Of a DNA stretch of 64,000 nucleotides, positions 1 to 11,870 are shown piece by piece. The notes under the pieces were generated by a model, which had not been told where the DNA came from, ran no database searches, and worked only from the letters and a program-made list of their open reading frames with translations. The DNA comes from Archilochus colubris (Eukaryota > Chordata > Aves > Apodiformes > Trochilidae): the NCBI GenBank assembly GCA_023079485.1, contig CM041115.1, positions 24,983,505-25,047,504 of the forward strand, in the 5' to 3' direction. Both the position numbers and the translations under genes were made by a program. Positions within the stretch are counted from its first letter, which is position 1. Every line of letters begins with the position of its first letter.

Positions 1-1468
1 TAATTTTTCTGAGAAGATAACAGACAAAAGAAGGCATTAAATCTTTCCTTGACTGTTAGCAACACAGAAAAATTCCAGAATATAGGCAAATGTCAACTAC
101 ACCAATGCCTTGTCAAAGAGAAAAGGAATAAAGGAATCTATGTTAATTACAAAAAAAAAAAAAAAATCATTAGAATGTTAATCTGCTGACTGTTTGCCAA
201 ACTGTTTGCTTACTATTAAGTAAGCATGTTTCACAAAATCCACACCAAGCTCTACCACCTCTTTTTGTACACCAGTGATCCTAGAAAGGAGTAATCCTCT
301 AGTATATGTAGATCTCACAGTAATTATTACAGGTTTTCACTCCAGACATATCAAAGGTGAGTTGGTTCAATAGGTTCTTGTTCTACCATCAAACACTTCA
401 GAGAATTACCATATCTCATAATTCTGAAAAACTACCTCAATTACAACACGCAAATTTAATTGTAGCTTTTTGCTGTGATTAACAAAATTACATACAAAAT
501 TAAAATTTAAAGGACTGTACAGAGACTGTTGCAAATGTCTATTTCACTTCAATACATAAATCAGAATCAAAGGAATTAGTATGATACTACAGAGTGCAGT
601 TAATGGTGTTACATAAGCATGTAATGTGAAATCCCCACCTCTCCTTCACTTCCTGTGTGCTGAAGTCAAGACAAACATAGACTTCAAAGCATGTAAGAAA
701 ATAAGCTAAAGAATGGTTCCTCACATCTAAATGAACAACACCTACAAAAAAAAACCTAGCCTAAGTGATTTAAATAACACCCCACAAACAGACCTACACA
801 ACAGTTCCTAACAAATTCCCATCCTTCTGGAAATTAGAGGAAGCAGCATGGTGGTTACAAAGCAAAAAAGAGGCTTTATAGTCTTCATTGTTTTTTCTCC
901 AAGATTATCAGTTTGTACATTATCTGTAATGATTTTTAAAATTAACTTTTGGGAAAAAGATAATTTTATTTTTAAGGTTGGATTCCTTACAGTGAGATCA
1001 GTTTCACGTGATACTATTACTTCTCTCACATCTATGATTAATAATACATCTGCTCTGCCATCATCCACAATGACCTTCAAGATAGTTGGCCAGCTTAGAC
1101 CAAATTTGTGGCTGGTGGAAATACATAAAAGTAAGACTATACGAGAGGCAACAAACGTGCTGTTTGTAAACTAGCAGACAGACAAAGCGTGAGCTCAGCT
1201 ATGAACATTATAGTTAATCTGTAGGATTTCAAAATTTTATGAGAAGACAGTGTCTCACTAGAATGTGAACCACTCAAAACTACTATCTGCATTATTTTGG
1301 TAGACTTTTCTATGCAAAATTGTTGTCAGTTGAGAGATGAAAACATCTTTTTTCATTATCCCCTGGTATACAATTAATCACAATTCATGATTTTAAATAA
1401 TTCTATACATGAATTAGTATACCACAAATATAAAATTCTGAAATTTAATATATAAGAATACATCTTAC
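1..1468 (-). other. FER: FER intron after the fourth coding exon (partial)
   Basis: AT-rich intronic sequence downstream of the donor at 1468/1469. It contains a 16-base poly-A run at 151-166. The overlapping ORFs at 808-1174 are on opposite strands and show no recognisable domain. I see no further exon or repeat family here. Confidence 0.8.
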
Positions 1469-1652
1469 AGGGCTTTAATCATTTCTTCTTGCATCTTCTG
1501 TAGTGAATCAAGTAAAAGAGGAAGTGTAGTGTCATAATATTGGTGCTGATGTAATTGTGCTCCTTTGAGTGCTAACACATACTGATTATGCAACATATGA
1601 AGCTTCATAGTGGCTTTATCACACCGGTCTTTGGCTTTCTCAGTTTCCTTTC
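1469..1652 (-). CDS. FER: FER coding exon 4 (F-BAR domain, residues 161-221)
   Basis: A 184-nt exon read on the minus strand. It starts after a CTCTTAG acceptor at 1653 and ends at a CCCT|GTAAGATG donor (last exon base 1469). The split glycine codon (G from the previous exon, GA here) and the final CT (first two bases of a leucine codon) keep the frame. It encodes [10 protein letters not shown] through MQEEMIKA, including [18 protein letters not shown] and the leucine-rich [11 protein letters not shown]. In FER this is the helical F-BAR core that forms curved dimers and binds phosphoinositide-rich membrane. No stop or frameshift is present. Apparent coding beyond the donor runs at once into TAA, which confirms the splice position. 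The next exon is outside the window. Confidence 0.96.
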
Positions 1653-2364
1653 CTAAGAGAAACAAAAAAGACATAAAATGCACATGGTGGTTAAAAAGTA
1701 TGCAAACTTGTGGATGACAAAAATATTGTCGATTTGTGATATTTGCATGTTTTTCTACAGTAGTCTTTTCAAGGTACTTCTCTTAAGAAGGCAAAATCTG
1801 ACCATATTCAGGTCATTAGAAAGATTAAATGTCTTGATTTTCTAATTAGAAGTATAGTTAAGAAAAAAAAACTGTTGTATTTTTGTTAAGCAGAAAAGTG
1901 AAACTTTTATATAAAACTTTAATAAAAATAACAAAACCATAAAGAACAGAGAAATAAATATAGCTGTAAAGAAAACACTTATAAATCTTTTATTTACCTT
2001 AGAACAAATAAACTTTTTTTAATGAAGAAAATTAAGAGATGTCCTAATACGTAAGATACACAGCTCCTTAAAAATCTGTTACTACATATCATACCAATAA
2101 AGGAACGGGGGAATACAAGCACCTGAACTCTCACACCACTACTTCTGTCCAAAGTACTCTGTCCATCTCTACTACAATTTAACATTTCCTCATCAGTGTC
2201 AGTATCCAGATCAGGATGGTGGCTCTTCAAGCTCTGCTCCCCACTATTGGAGACTAGAAGTCCTCAAGTTCATGCTGACAAGACCAGTTCAGCACTCAGT
2301 CTGAGGTACAAGGCACTTCAAGAGGTCACCTATTCTATCTTTTGCCCCACTAACTGCACAGCTA

Positions 2365-2412
2365 TTTGGCATATCATAGAATTGGCTGGGTTGGAAGGGA
2401 CCTCATTTTCCT
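2365..2412 (-). repeat. CR1 LINE 3'-terminal remnant
   Basis: A short stretch reading ATCATAGAATTGGCTGGGTT followed by GGAAGGGACCTC. This is the reverse complement of the conserved CR1 3' end (GGTCCCTTCCAACCC...ATTCTATGAT). Only about 50 bp survive. Confidence 0.75.
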
Positions 2413-2944
2413 AAGACCTCCAATGACAGGTAACATGTAACTTTTCTTCAGGTCTACAGAATAAGCATTCCCCCAACCTCCTCACCCCTACGCTCTCCAA
2501 TGGAAATCTTTATTGCTTTAATTTAAACCCTTATTTAATTCATATGTGCCATGAGTATGACAAATAGATTCATTGTCTGCAAACCCTCTTTTCTCTATTA
2601 GACTAAATACTCTCCTCTTCTACCTCATCTTTCAAGCTTCATGCTAATTGACCTACAGGTCTTCCCTGTTAAGTCTCACTATCTTTTGCAACTGACTGAT
2701 TCACAACATTACACAATGGCAACTTCAGCCAAGGCTCAAAGCCAAGGAATAGCTTTACATTCCAGACACCTCTAGCTCATAAATACATATAAAATATAAA
2801 ATAATGTAATTTAAAAATTGCATCTTTTTTAATACCACACAAACATGGCATCACCAATTACTTTTGCTTGGGCAACTGATCCTGCCAAGTAACACTACTT
2901 TAAGACTCATGTCTCAGTTTAGTATTTTTAAATCTACAGCTGCC

Positions 2945-3960
2945 TTCTAGTGCACTTTCAGCCTCTTCAAGGCATAGTGATGCACAGGATTGTTGACAGC
3001 CAACATGGCTTCACTTGGGACAAATTGTTCCTGACTAATCTGGTGGCATTCTATGATGTGGTTACAGAGAGGTGGTGGATAAGGGAAGAGATAAGGGAAC
3101 TGATGTCACCTAACTGGATTTGTGCATTTAATGCAGTCCTGCACAGCATCCTGGTCTCTAAATTGGCAAGATATGGACTTGATGGATGGGCCACTTGGTG
3201 GATAAGGAATTGGCTGGGTGGTAACACTCAGAGTTGCAGTCAGTAGCTTGACATCCAAACAGAGACCAGTGATAAGTGATGTTCCTCAAGGGTCAGTCCT
3301 GGGACCGGTGACATTTCACATCTTTGTTGGAGACATGGACAGAGAGATTGAGTACATCCTCAGCAAGTCTGCCAACAACACCAAGCTCTGTGGTGTGGCT
3401 GACATGCTGGAGGGAAGGAGGTCATCCAGAGAGACCTTGACAGGCTTGAGAGGTGAAGTATGAAGAGATGTATGAAGTTCAACAATGCAAACTGCAAGGT
3501 TCTGCACATGGGTCAGGACAATGCCCAACACAAATACAGACTGGATGGAGAATGGATTGAGAACAGCCCTGAGAAGAAAGACTTGGGGCTGCTGGTTATT
3601 ACAAGTAGCTGAACATGCAATGGCAATGTGTACCTGAAGCCCAGAAACAAAACTGTCTCCTGGGCTGCACTGATAGAAGTGTTACCAGCAGGATGAGGGA
3701 GGTGATTCTCCACATCTGCTCCACTCTTGTGAGACCCTACCTGCAATACTGTGTCTAGTTTATGAGCTCCCAGCACAGGAAGGACATGGACATTTTAGAG
3801 CAAGTAGAGGAGAGCCACAAAGATGATTGGTGGGCTGGAGCACCTTTCCTATGAAGAGGGGCTGAGAGAGCTGGTGTTGTTCAGCCTGGAGAAGAGAAGG
3901 CTTCAGAGACACCTCCTAGCAGCCCTCCAGTACCTGAAGGGCACCCTACAGAAAAACTGG
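2945..3960 (+). repeat. CR1 LINE fragment, sense, 3'-truncated
   Basis: Plus-strand remnant of CR1 ORF2. Decayed reverse-transcriptase sequence can be followed in two frames: a region equivalent to 'SQHGFT...TNL', and VPQGSVLGPV at about 3283-3312, the RT motif before the catalytic pair. Further on come the usual CR1 blocks ([20 protein letters not shown] at 3845-3905). The element stops near 3960 without the CR1 3' tail, so about 300 bp of 3' end is missing. It is broken by stops and frameshifts and is not functional. Confidence 0.88.
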
Positions 3961-4388
3961 CACCAAAACCTCCTCAGGAACTCAACATGTTGGGGTGCTA
4001 TATTTATGTGCCTGTATACTGCTGCATGTAGCACAGAGAATTAACATGATAAGTTAGAGATCTTCCATTACAGAGCTGTGATCTTGTCAGGATCATGAAG
4101 GCATGGTGGCATGGCTTCCATGAATAAAGCGCTGCAATGAGGAGATACAGGCTTTTAGGGAAAGACAGATTGGCAAGATAAAGAGAGGGTGTTTCCCTTT
4201 ATGTAAGAGAGCAGCTGGATCACATGGAGTTCTGCCTGAGGATGGAAGAGGAGCCAGAGATCTTCTAGGTTAGGATTAAAGAGAGAAGAGGGAGGTCACA
4301 AGAAAAAGCCAAAAATTTTGGCTTCAGAGTTGTTTTAATTCTCTGTATTATAATCTCACCAGGGCATCACAGCATTTAATTTCAGGGG

Positions 4389-4416
4389 AAAAAAAAAAAA
4401 GGAAAAAAAAAAAAAA
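4389..4416 (+). repeat. Interrupted poly-A tract
   Basis: Twelve A, GG, then fourteen A. It is followed by a purine-rich segment and T-rich runs at 4447-4471. Simple-sequence DNA, with no LINE body directly attached. Confidence 0.85.
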
Positions 4417-5624
4417 GAGAGAAGTATTAGTGCTTTTGCTATATTTTTTTTTGTTTTGTTTTCTTTTTTTTATCGAAGCAACACTCCACCTCTGAGAAAA
4501 TCTTCAGTATATAGTAATGTTTCAGATAGATGAAATATTTCTTCCTTCATTTGCTTTAGAATCTTTTATTTTTGTAAAAATCAGCATCAAAGTATAAAGC
4601 TGTCAAAGCATATAGTGATGTATTATGCATTTCCCAATGTTTATGATAGCAGTTTTTTAGATAATGTCCCAGAACTGCATTTATCTTGCTATTTGCATTC
4701 TTTTCAGCATTTTCAGTAACAGAGGTAATTTCTGAACATTTTGCTGTCTCTCCCATTTTTTATCAATAATAAACCTCCTATACATAGTCACCTCCTTATT
4801 TATTTCAGCTCCAGAGACATATTTTCACAGAGCATTATTTCACTGTGAAAAGAATATTACTTTCTATTCCTTGCATAATTCCACTGAACACATCCTTTAT
4901 ACCTATTAATCAGATGAACAAGGTTTTCTAGCAGGTATTTTTCTAACAACTTTTTTTTTAAAAAGCAATGAAGCTTGACTTAAATGTGCTTCTACACACT
5001 GGTAACTGGAGAAAATACTAGTGGGACCCCAACATGACTTTTCTCTTAAGTGAATTTTGATAAAGATCAAGCACTTCTAAAACTAAAGCAAATAGTTTTA
5101 AAACCTAGAATGACAGAAAAAGAGACTAACTTTACAGTGGTAGATCAAGACAATGTAACTACTTATGCTCAGGGCAAATGATTCCCAAACCTGAAGAATA
5201 TGTCACACAATTTACACAGAATTCCTGAGGAAACTATGCTTTTGGAGGCAAACCTTTAATTTCTCCATTTCTTCTATCAAGCATTTCTTCATAGTTTGAT
5301 CAATTTTCCAAGTCTTCATCACTGCACAGGAAAGACACAGCTTGTACTACCTGCTTTATAACTGAGTATTCTGTATTACCCATTTAACTGCTTTCAGGGC
5401 TTCCCTGACCCAACTTATTTACTTAAATTCAGATTTTCATAAAACGCTAGGCACATCTAAATACCACTGGTGATTATGAAAATTATATCCTCCGATGACA
5501 GTTCTTACTGATCCCAATAAAACAACAACTGACGTGACTTTTGAAGCATTCTGATTTTCATGCTGAGCCTGGTTTCACTTCCCTAAGATTAGACTAGACT
5601 AGAATATTTATTTGGGCATCTCTC

Positions 5625-6200
5625 TAGCAAGCCAGTTCCAGTGTTTGAACCACCCTCTCAGTACAGAAATGTTTCCTAATGTCAAGTCTGAACCTTCCCT
5701 GGTGCAGCTGTGATGCATTCCCACATGTCCTGTCACTGGACCCAGGGAGAAGAGCTCAGCACCTCCCTCTCCAACTCCCCTCCTCAGGAAGCTAGAGAGA
5801 ACAAGGAGTTCCTCTCCAGCCTCCCTTTCTCCAAGCTGTACAAACTCACTGTCCTCAGACACTACTCACAGAACATGCCTCCAAATTCTTCCACCATCTT
5901 TATTGCTCCCCCCCAGATTAATTAAAGGACATCAATATCCTCCTTAAATTGAAGGGCCCAGAACTTCACACAATACTCAAGGCAAAACCACCCCAACTCT
6001 GAGTACAACAGGATAATCCTTTCTCTTGACTGGCTGGTCATCCCATGTGTGATGCCCCCCTGAAGGTGGTTTGCCCTTGTGCTTACCAGGGCACACTGCT
6101 GGCTCCAGTTGAGCCTGACACTGACCAGCAACCCCAGATCCCTTTCTGTAGGGCTGTTCTCCAGCCACTCCTCTCCCAGTCTCTACTTGTGTCCAGAAGT
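5625..6200 (-). repeat. CR1 LINE fragment, antisense
   Basis: In reverse complement this matches the 3' third of CR1 ORF2 and the start of its 3' region (compare the 'ctgttccagtgcctgacca', 'tttcctaatgtc' and 'ccagaacttcacac' blocks shared with the other antisense copies in this window). The extreme 3' end with octamer repeats is missing. The ORFs here (5608-5862 and 5922-6234 minus) are residual CR1 frames. Confidence 0.85.
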
Positions 6201-9200
6201 CAGAAGACTGCAAAAATAATTTATAACAATCCAAAAAGTATTTTTATGCAACTGCTGCAACTAAACTAGGATGACTCTGATTCTTAAATGCTCAGGAAGC
6301 AAACTCCAAAATTTCTCGAGTGACCAGCCTTACCATCAATCTCCAAATAAAGAGATGGAAATTTAATGCTTTTAATTAACAAGGGTTTCGCAAGACTAAA
6401 ATCACAAAGATAAACAAAAAACAGATAGGATCTTGGCTTTTAATCTCTAAGGTTTTTTCTTCCTTTATGTCTTGCAGAAGGCCTACATGAATGTGTTTCT
6501 TCAACAAATAAAATCAGCCTCTCCCACCTCGATGAAATTACTTTCTAAAAAGAGGGTAAGAAGTTTTTCCCAAATTTCATATATCAATAACTACAAATAA
6601 AACAGTTTTGTGATGGATAAAAACTATTTGTACATATTTCAGATTCCAAATCTATGGAATACCAAAGACTAAAACTTCTGAGTTAAGAGTTAGTTCAATA
6701 AAGTCATCCACTTAATGTAAAGACAAATAACATGGTATAAAAATATCTAAAAATGAAGTTCAGTCTTTTGAACTGCTGACAGAAGTTTGAGCTAATAACC
6801 ACTACTAGTAAATTCTTCCAGACCTATGAGTGTTGGTCTGTGATAATTAAAGAGAGGACATGCTGGGGCTGCATGTCCATGTTGAGTTGAAATAATATGC
6901 CAAAGTTGGTAACACACTCAACATTAAGCCACCAATATCTTATAGCACTGCACTCCCCTGGGTTTTCTGCTCTAGAAGCTTTACACACAAGAATCAACAC
7001 TAGCCCTTGCAAGCGCTAGTAGTGTTTCTGAGTACTCTGACACTAGGGTACTGATGTGAAATCCATCCAGCCTGCTGACAGCTGTGAATAAGACACACCA
7101 ATTTTTTTTGTCTTAACAATGTGAGAGTTTCAGTCAAAAATAAACTCAAAAAATACCCCTGCTAGGAGTTACCCTGGTCTCAGCAGCAACTAAAGGCGAC
7201 ACATGGCATCAGGAGATGTAGTAGTATAATCATAATTTTACAGTCATCTTATGTTGAATGCACCAGCCACCTAAAAAAAAGTATTTTCTGGCCACTCAGC
7301 TATTATAAATAGTGGGACAGTACTTTGCTTTAGTGATGCTTTTTCAACACCTTCCTTATTTATCATATCCTATGCTGTCACACAACTTCAGTATGCACCA
7401 CAGAAATCTCATCAATTCTGAAGTACACGTGTTACAGAGATCAGAAAATACTCCTCCAGAAAATGCAATGTTGTGTAGTGTGCCACTTGTACTGTTAATA
7501 GTTCTCTTCTCAATCATCTTGTCAGAAACACAAGCTAACCTAGGGAAATCTGCTACAATATTTTTTAAGCTGCTGTAGCAGCATAAAATGAAATGTTGAA
7601 ACTAAATACTTGGAATCAATATATTTTTCTCTTATGATATATTTCAGACCCATTCTATCACATAAGAATGTTGCAACATAGTTTCCACATAAAACTAACA
7701 ATTAGTAACAAGAATACAATAAATGGGTGTGGTGGATATATGAAAATGAAGGCTGCACATTTTACTCAAGATTATATTATATTAAAATCCTGAATGAATT
7801 TTCCAAGGCTACATTGTTTCTGTTCCAACTTACAATATTAACTGATGGAAACTATTTCACACTTAGACATCCAGCACCAAAATCAGCAATAGAAAGATGT
7901 TAAATTGTCAAGAATTTTTATGGAAAAGAACAAATGATTGTTTATTATTTCATAACCAAAAATTATTCTATGATTCCATGTATCCATTTCCTTATAAATC
8001 TTATACAGCAATAAGTAGTGTTTAATAAAAAAAAAATCAAGAATAAAAACATTATAAATTCCTAATGGCATACTCTGAACTACACTTAACAAAGATGTAC
8101 AATTCTACAGAAACAAAAGTAATGTTTGAAATAGAAAACTTAAGTCGAAGCAGTTACTGAGCCAATCACACGCGATTCAAACTCTAATGAGATATCACTC
8201 TTGATATTTACAACTGTTCTACAGTTTCCGTTTTGTGTTTTTTACCTATTATTTATGAAAATTTTTAGAAACTTTATGCCTCCTTTTTTAGACAATGTGT
8301 TTATTATTTGGCTTAAGTTTTTTTAGTGAGTTTTCCTGGAGCAGCAACATACCACACTATCTACTTTGTTAGTCAGCATCACTGATGTCAGCACACTCAT
8401 TATAGGCTGTGTGTTTTTTGTGTTCTGGGTGTGTCTTCTAGGACAACTGCTCTAAAAGATTCATACCTTTTTTTCAGTATCACACATCCAGAAGATTTCA
8501 CAGTGCTGTCCATTTCAATATGGAAAACCTATCTAGTACGTTTTTCTCTTATATTTTGCTCCAACACCACCACCATGCCCTAGGAACATAGCATTCCCTA
8601 TGACACTAGTTCTGCCAAGGAACACGTGAACATGATGAGCATTACCAGTACATTATCTTTTTTTCCTTTTTAGAAAGTTTTCCAATACAGAAGAGACTAT
8701 TGGAATCCATTTGTCCATAGCCCCAGTTGATGAAGTATGCTTCATTAGAGAGGCACTGGATTAGTTCAGCTTGCTCACTTTCTCATCCCAGCTTGCTTTC
8801 TCTCAGCATACAATAAAAAACTGTTTGGGAAAAAAGGCTAAAAACTACCAAGTAAACCAACCAGACTTCCTGACACCTGGGGTCTCCATGGCCTAGAACA
8901 CCCAGACTGCATTTGTGATTCCAGTGGTAATCACTGATCCAGAAAGGAGCAGCAAAGCACAAATAACTAGGATAAGGGATAGAACAAACAAGATAAATCA
9001 GTCCCTTCTTATTATGACAGCATGCAGACACTGGAAGGCCACAACAGGGCAGTGCAATCAAGCCTAAGAAGCAAGTGGCAGACAGGTCTCAGTCCTGCAC
9101 CCTCAGAAACACAACTTGTTCTACAGCTTCCCTGATGCCCAAGCAGAAGCAGCACTAGCAATGGGCTCCCCAGAGCAGCTCCTGACCTGGCATCTCAGAC

Positions 9201-11770
9201 ACTTCCATCATTCTTCATATTTGGAGAGCACAAAGCCTTCTATAATGTACCTCCTACATCCTTTAGAAAGCAGTTCCCTTTTACTGACTACAAAACTACC
9301 CAAGAAGTTCTATCAGCTGCCTTCCCATTGCCCTAACAGAAACATAATCTGTAATTAATCAGTATGATTAAGGTAATGCTTAACCCTCACTCTTTTTACT
9401 CCTTTATCAGGTCCTCTTAGCATTTTCAGGAAAAAGTGAAAACAGATGTAACCTTGTGTTAGAGCATCAACTAAGTGTTGATTCTAAGTGTGTGTCCTGT
9501 TAGCTGGTGGAAAATATGACCCACAGTAATTAAAGCTTACCCAAGAATACTCTGTGACTACAGAAAAGCATAAAAACAACAACTACTGAAGAAGAACCAC
9601 ATTCATAATTTTGCCAGGTTTTACCCATTACAGTTAATACCCTCTGCTGTGTCTATTTAGCTCAGAACTTAAAATCACTTTTAACAACTCAATCAGAAAA
9701 CAATGAAATAATCCTCCCAAACTACAGAACCACTTGTATCTTTTTATCTAACAGCTCTAGTAAACTTACTCTCTCACTGGAAGATGGTTTTGCTAGGCTA
9801 AAACAAAAGCAGAAGTCATTAAATTTCAAAATCACTCCACTTGAAGAGTATAGAAATTCCGAAGTTGTTCCTTTGCGTGTCTTGCACTCTTCTCATGCTG
9901 ACCAGCTTTTGTAGCTTCTGTGCAAATTTACAAGTAATTTAGCATGCATAAGCCCAGGAACAAAGACAAAGCAGTATGTCCTAAGAGATAATTGGCCCAT
10001 TCTGATCCAGACAGGTGGGGCCAGATGCTGAGGTGGAGACTTGGCTTGCCAGATGAAGCGACTCTGTTGAGAACAGAACTTCACAGAAGTAAACCTGGAC
10101 TGGTTCTTTCAACATATTTCTTGCAATACCTGGTGTCAAAATAGTGTCAAATCTTTTCTTAATTTTTCTTTTCGGTAATAAAATGATTTTCAGCTTATTT
10201 TCAACACTTGGCTATGTCCTCCACTGCTCTAGTAGGTACTGTTGCTAGCTTTGTTTTCAATAATTCCTGAAAAGCTGAATCAGTTTGCACATAGCACATA
10301 ATTTGAAGAGAAACTAGTTACTGAACTGAAGCATGGAATAATGAAGCATTAAAATTTTAAGACCCTCCTAACTTGTTCATTTCACAAACCAGTTTGACAA
10401 CTTGAGGGCTCAGAAATCCTATGAAAATACCACAGCTTAAAAAAAAATTCAAACAGCTCAGCTGAACTGTGGTTGATGTACAACAGTAATAGCTCACCAA
10501 CTAAGAAAACAGTTGTACTTCATAACACAGCCTGGAGTGCAATAAGGGAAGAATCAATTCTGCAGTCTTTGGATGAAAAGCTTGCAACATCTTTCTGGAG
10601 GTCAGAATTTGTTAAAACAGATTTACACTAAAATGTTAAGGAAAGTGAAATTAAACATGAATTGCAGTATAAATACTAAATCGAAGCATGAAAGAGAAAG
10701 TCAAGGAAACAAACAGGAGAAATAAGTGCACTAATAACAGCTTGTATTTGCTATTTATCTAAAGAAACATTAATTCAGTTAATCAGAATGACATCAAAAC
10801 ATCATAGCTAGTGACAGCAAAAATGTTCATTGATTTCAGTGGGAAAGTTTGGTGCTTCAGGAATGGAGAATGATCAGAGCTGTAAGAGGAAGAGGAGATA
10901 AAAAGAACGTAGATAAGATGAGACACAGATAGAAGATGAGATAAGAAACTAAGCTCACAGCACCCTATTATATTTTCCATATTGCATATTGTATGTCCCT
11001 CTGCTAAGCAGTTACTTGGAAATAAATCAAGTAACCAAATTAAATGTTTAAGTAGAAAGCAGATAGGGAATTGGATAAAATTATCAACTGCATATGTATT
11101 AACATTTTTAAGCTAAAAAGCAACAGAAAAAAGCTGAAGCTAAACAGTGCAGTGCTAAGTATAACCTCTTATCTCATGCTATTTTGTTATTACATTCACA
11201 TATTGGCCACCACTACCGATTTTAAACAAATTTGGAAGGAAACAATCTTTCTTCCATCACTGATAACTACAATATTGCACTGTGACCTACAGTACAACAG
11301 AACCCAAGAAAATAACTGTCATTTTAGGCAGTCATACAAAAAATTAAAGATGGATCTTGGAATTTTATTTATATACTGCTATCTGATTAATTTTCTATCT
11401 TATAAGAGAACACAGCACAACCACAACAGTTCACAGGATGTAAGCAGACTGCAGATACAATGAATATGAGATGGAAATGACACCCACTTAAGACCATTTA
11501 CAGGTCATTTGAGCAATTTTACATTCCAAATATCTCCACTGAGGGAATAACAGAATAACTTGAAAAGGTTTGTCACCTATACAAGAAGAAACAATTTAAT
11601 TCATTATTTTTTTTTAAGTACCACAAAGTATGACAATTATCCTAAAATACTAAATGAGTGTCTTTATATTGAAATTAAGTTGCGCAAAATAAAAACATTA
11701 CCCTGAAAGAGTTCTAGCACATTGGAAAAGGCATTAATAAACAGATGAAATTAACACAAGTCAGTCATAC

Positions 11771-11870
11771 CTTTAGCCACAGCTTCTTTATACTTCTCTT
11801 TGGCAGAATTTACTTCTTTTATTAGTTGTCTATAGCTAGATTTTAGTTTCTCTAGTTCTGTCTTTGTGAC
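11771..11870 (-). CDS. FER: FER coding exon 3 (F-BAR domain, residues 128-160)
   Basis: A 100-nt exon too short to appear as a long ORF. On the minus strand it begins after TTTAAAG| with GTC ACA AAG ACA and ends ...GCT AAA G|GTATGACTGA. It encodes [20 protein letters not shown] and then [13 protein letters not shown] plus the first base of a glycine codon, a charged heptad-like helix of the FER F-BAR coiled coil. The length (33 codons plus 1 nt) exactly supplies the phase required by exon 4. The start, end and phase are set by the flanking splice sites and by continuity with both neighbouring exons. Confidence 0.95.

Larger units (their letters stand above)
1653..11770 (-). other. FER: FER intron between coding exons 3 and 4 (10.1 kb)
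   Basis: GT-AG intron (donor GTATGACTGA at 11770 downward, acceptor CTCTTAG at 1653-1659). It carries a CR1 3'-tail remnant at 2365-2412, a sense CR1 fragment at 2945-3960, A-rich tracts at 4389-4416 and an antisense CR1 at 5625-6200. The rest (roughly 6.2-11.7 kb) is AT-rich with no gene or repeat family I can name. Confidence 0.9.

Noticed and set aside
11071..11463. 130-codon plus-strand ORF in a FER intron
   Set aside because: Lysine/isoleucine-rich AT-driven ORF without a domain, splice context or similarity to any family I know.
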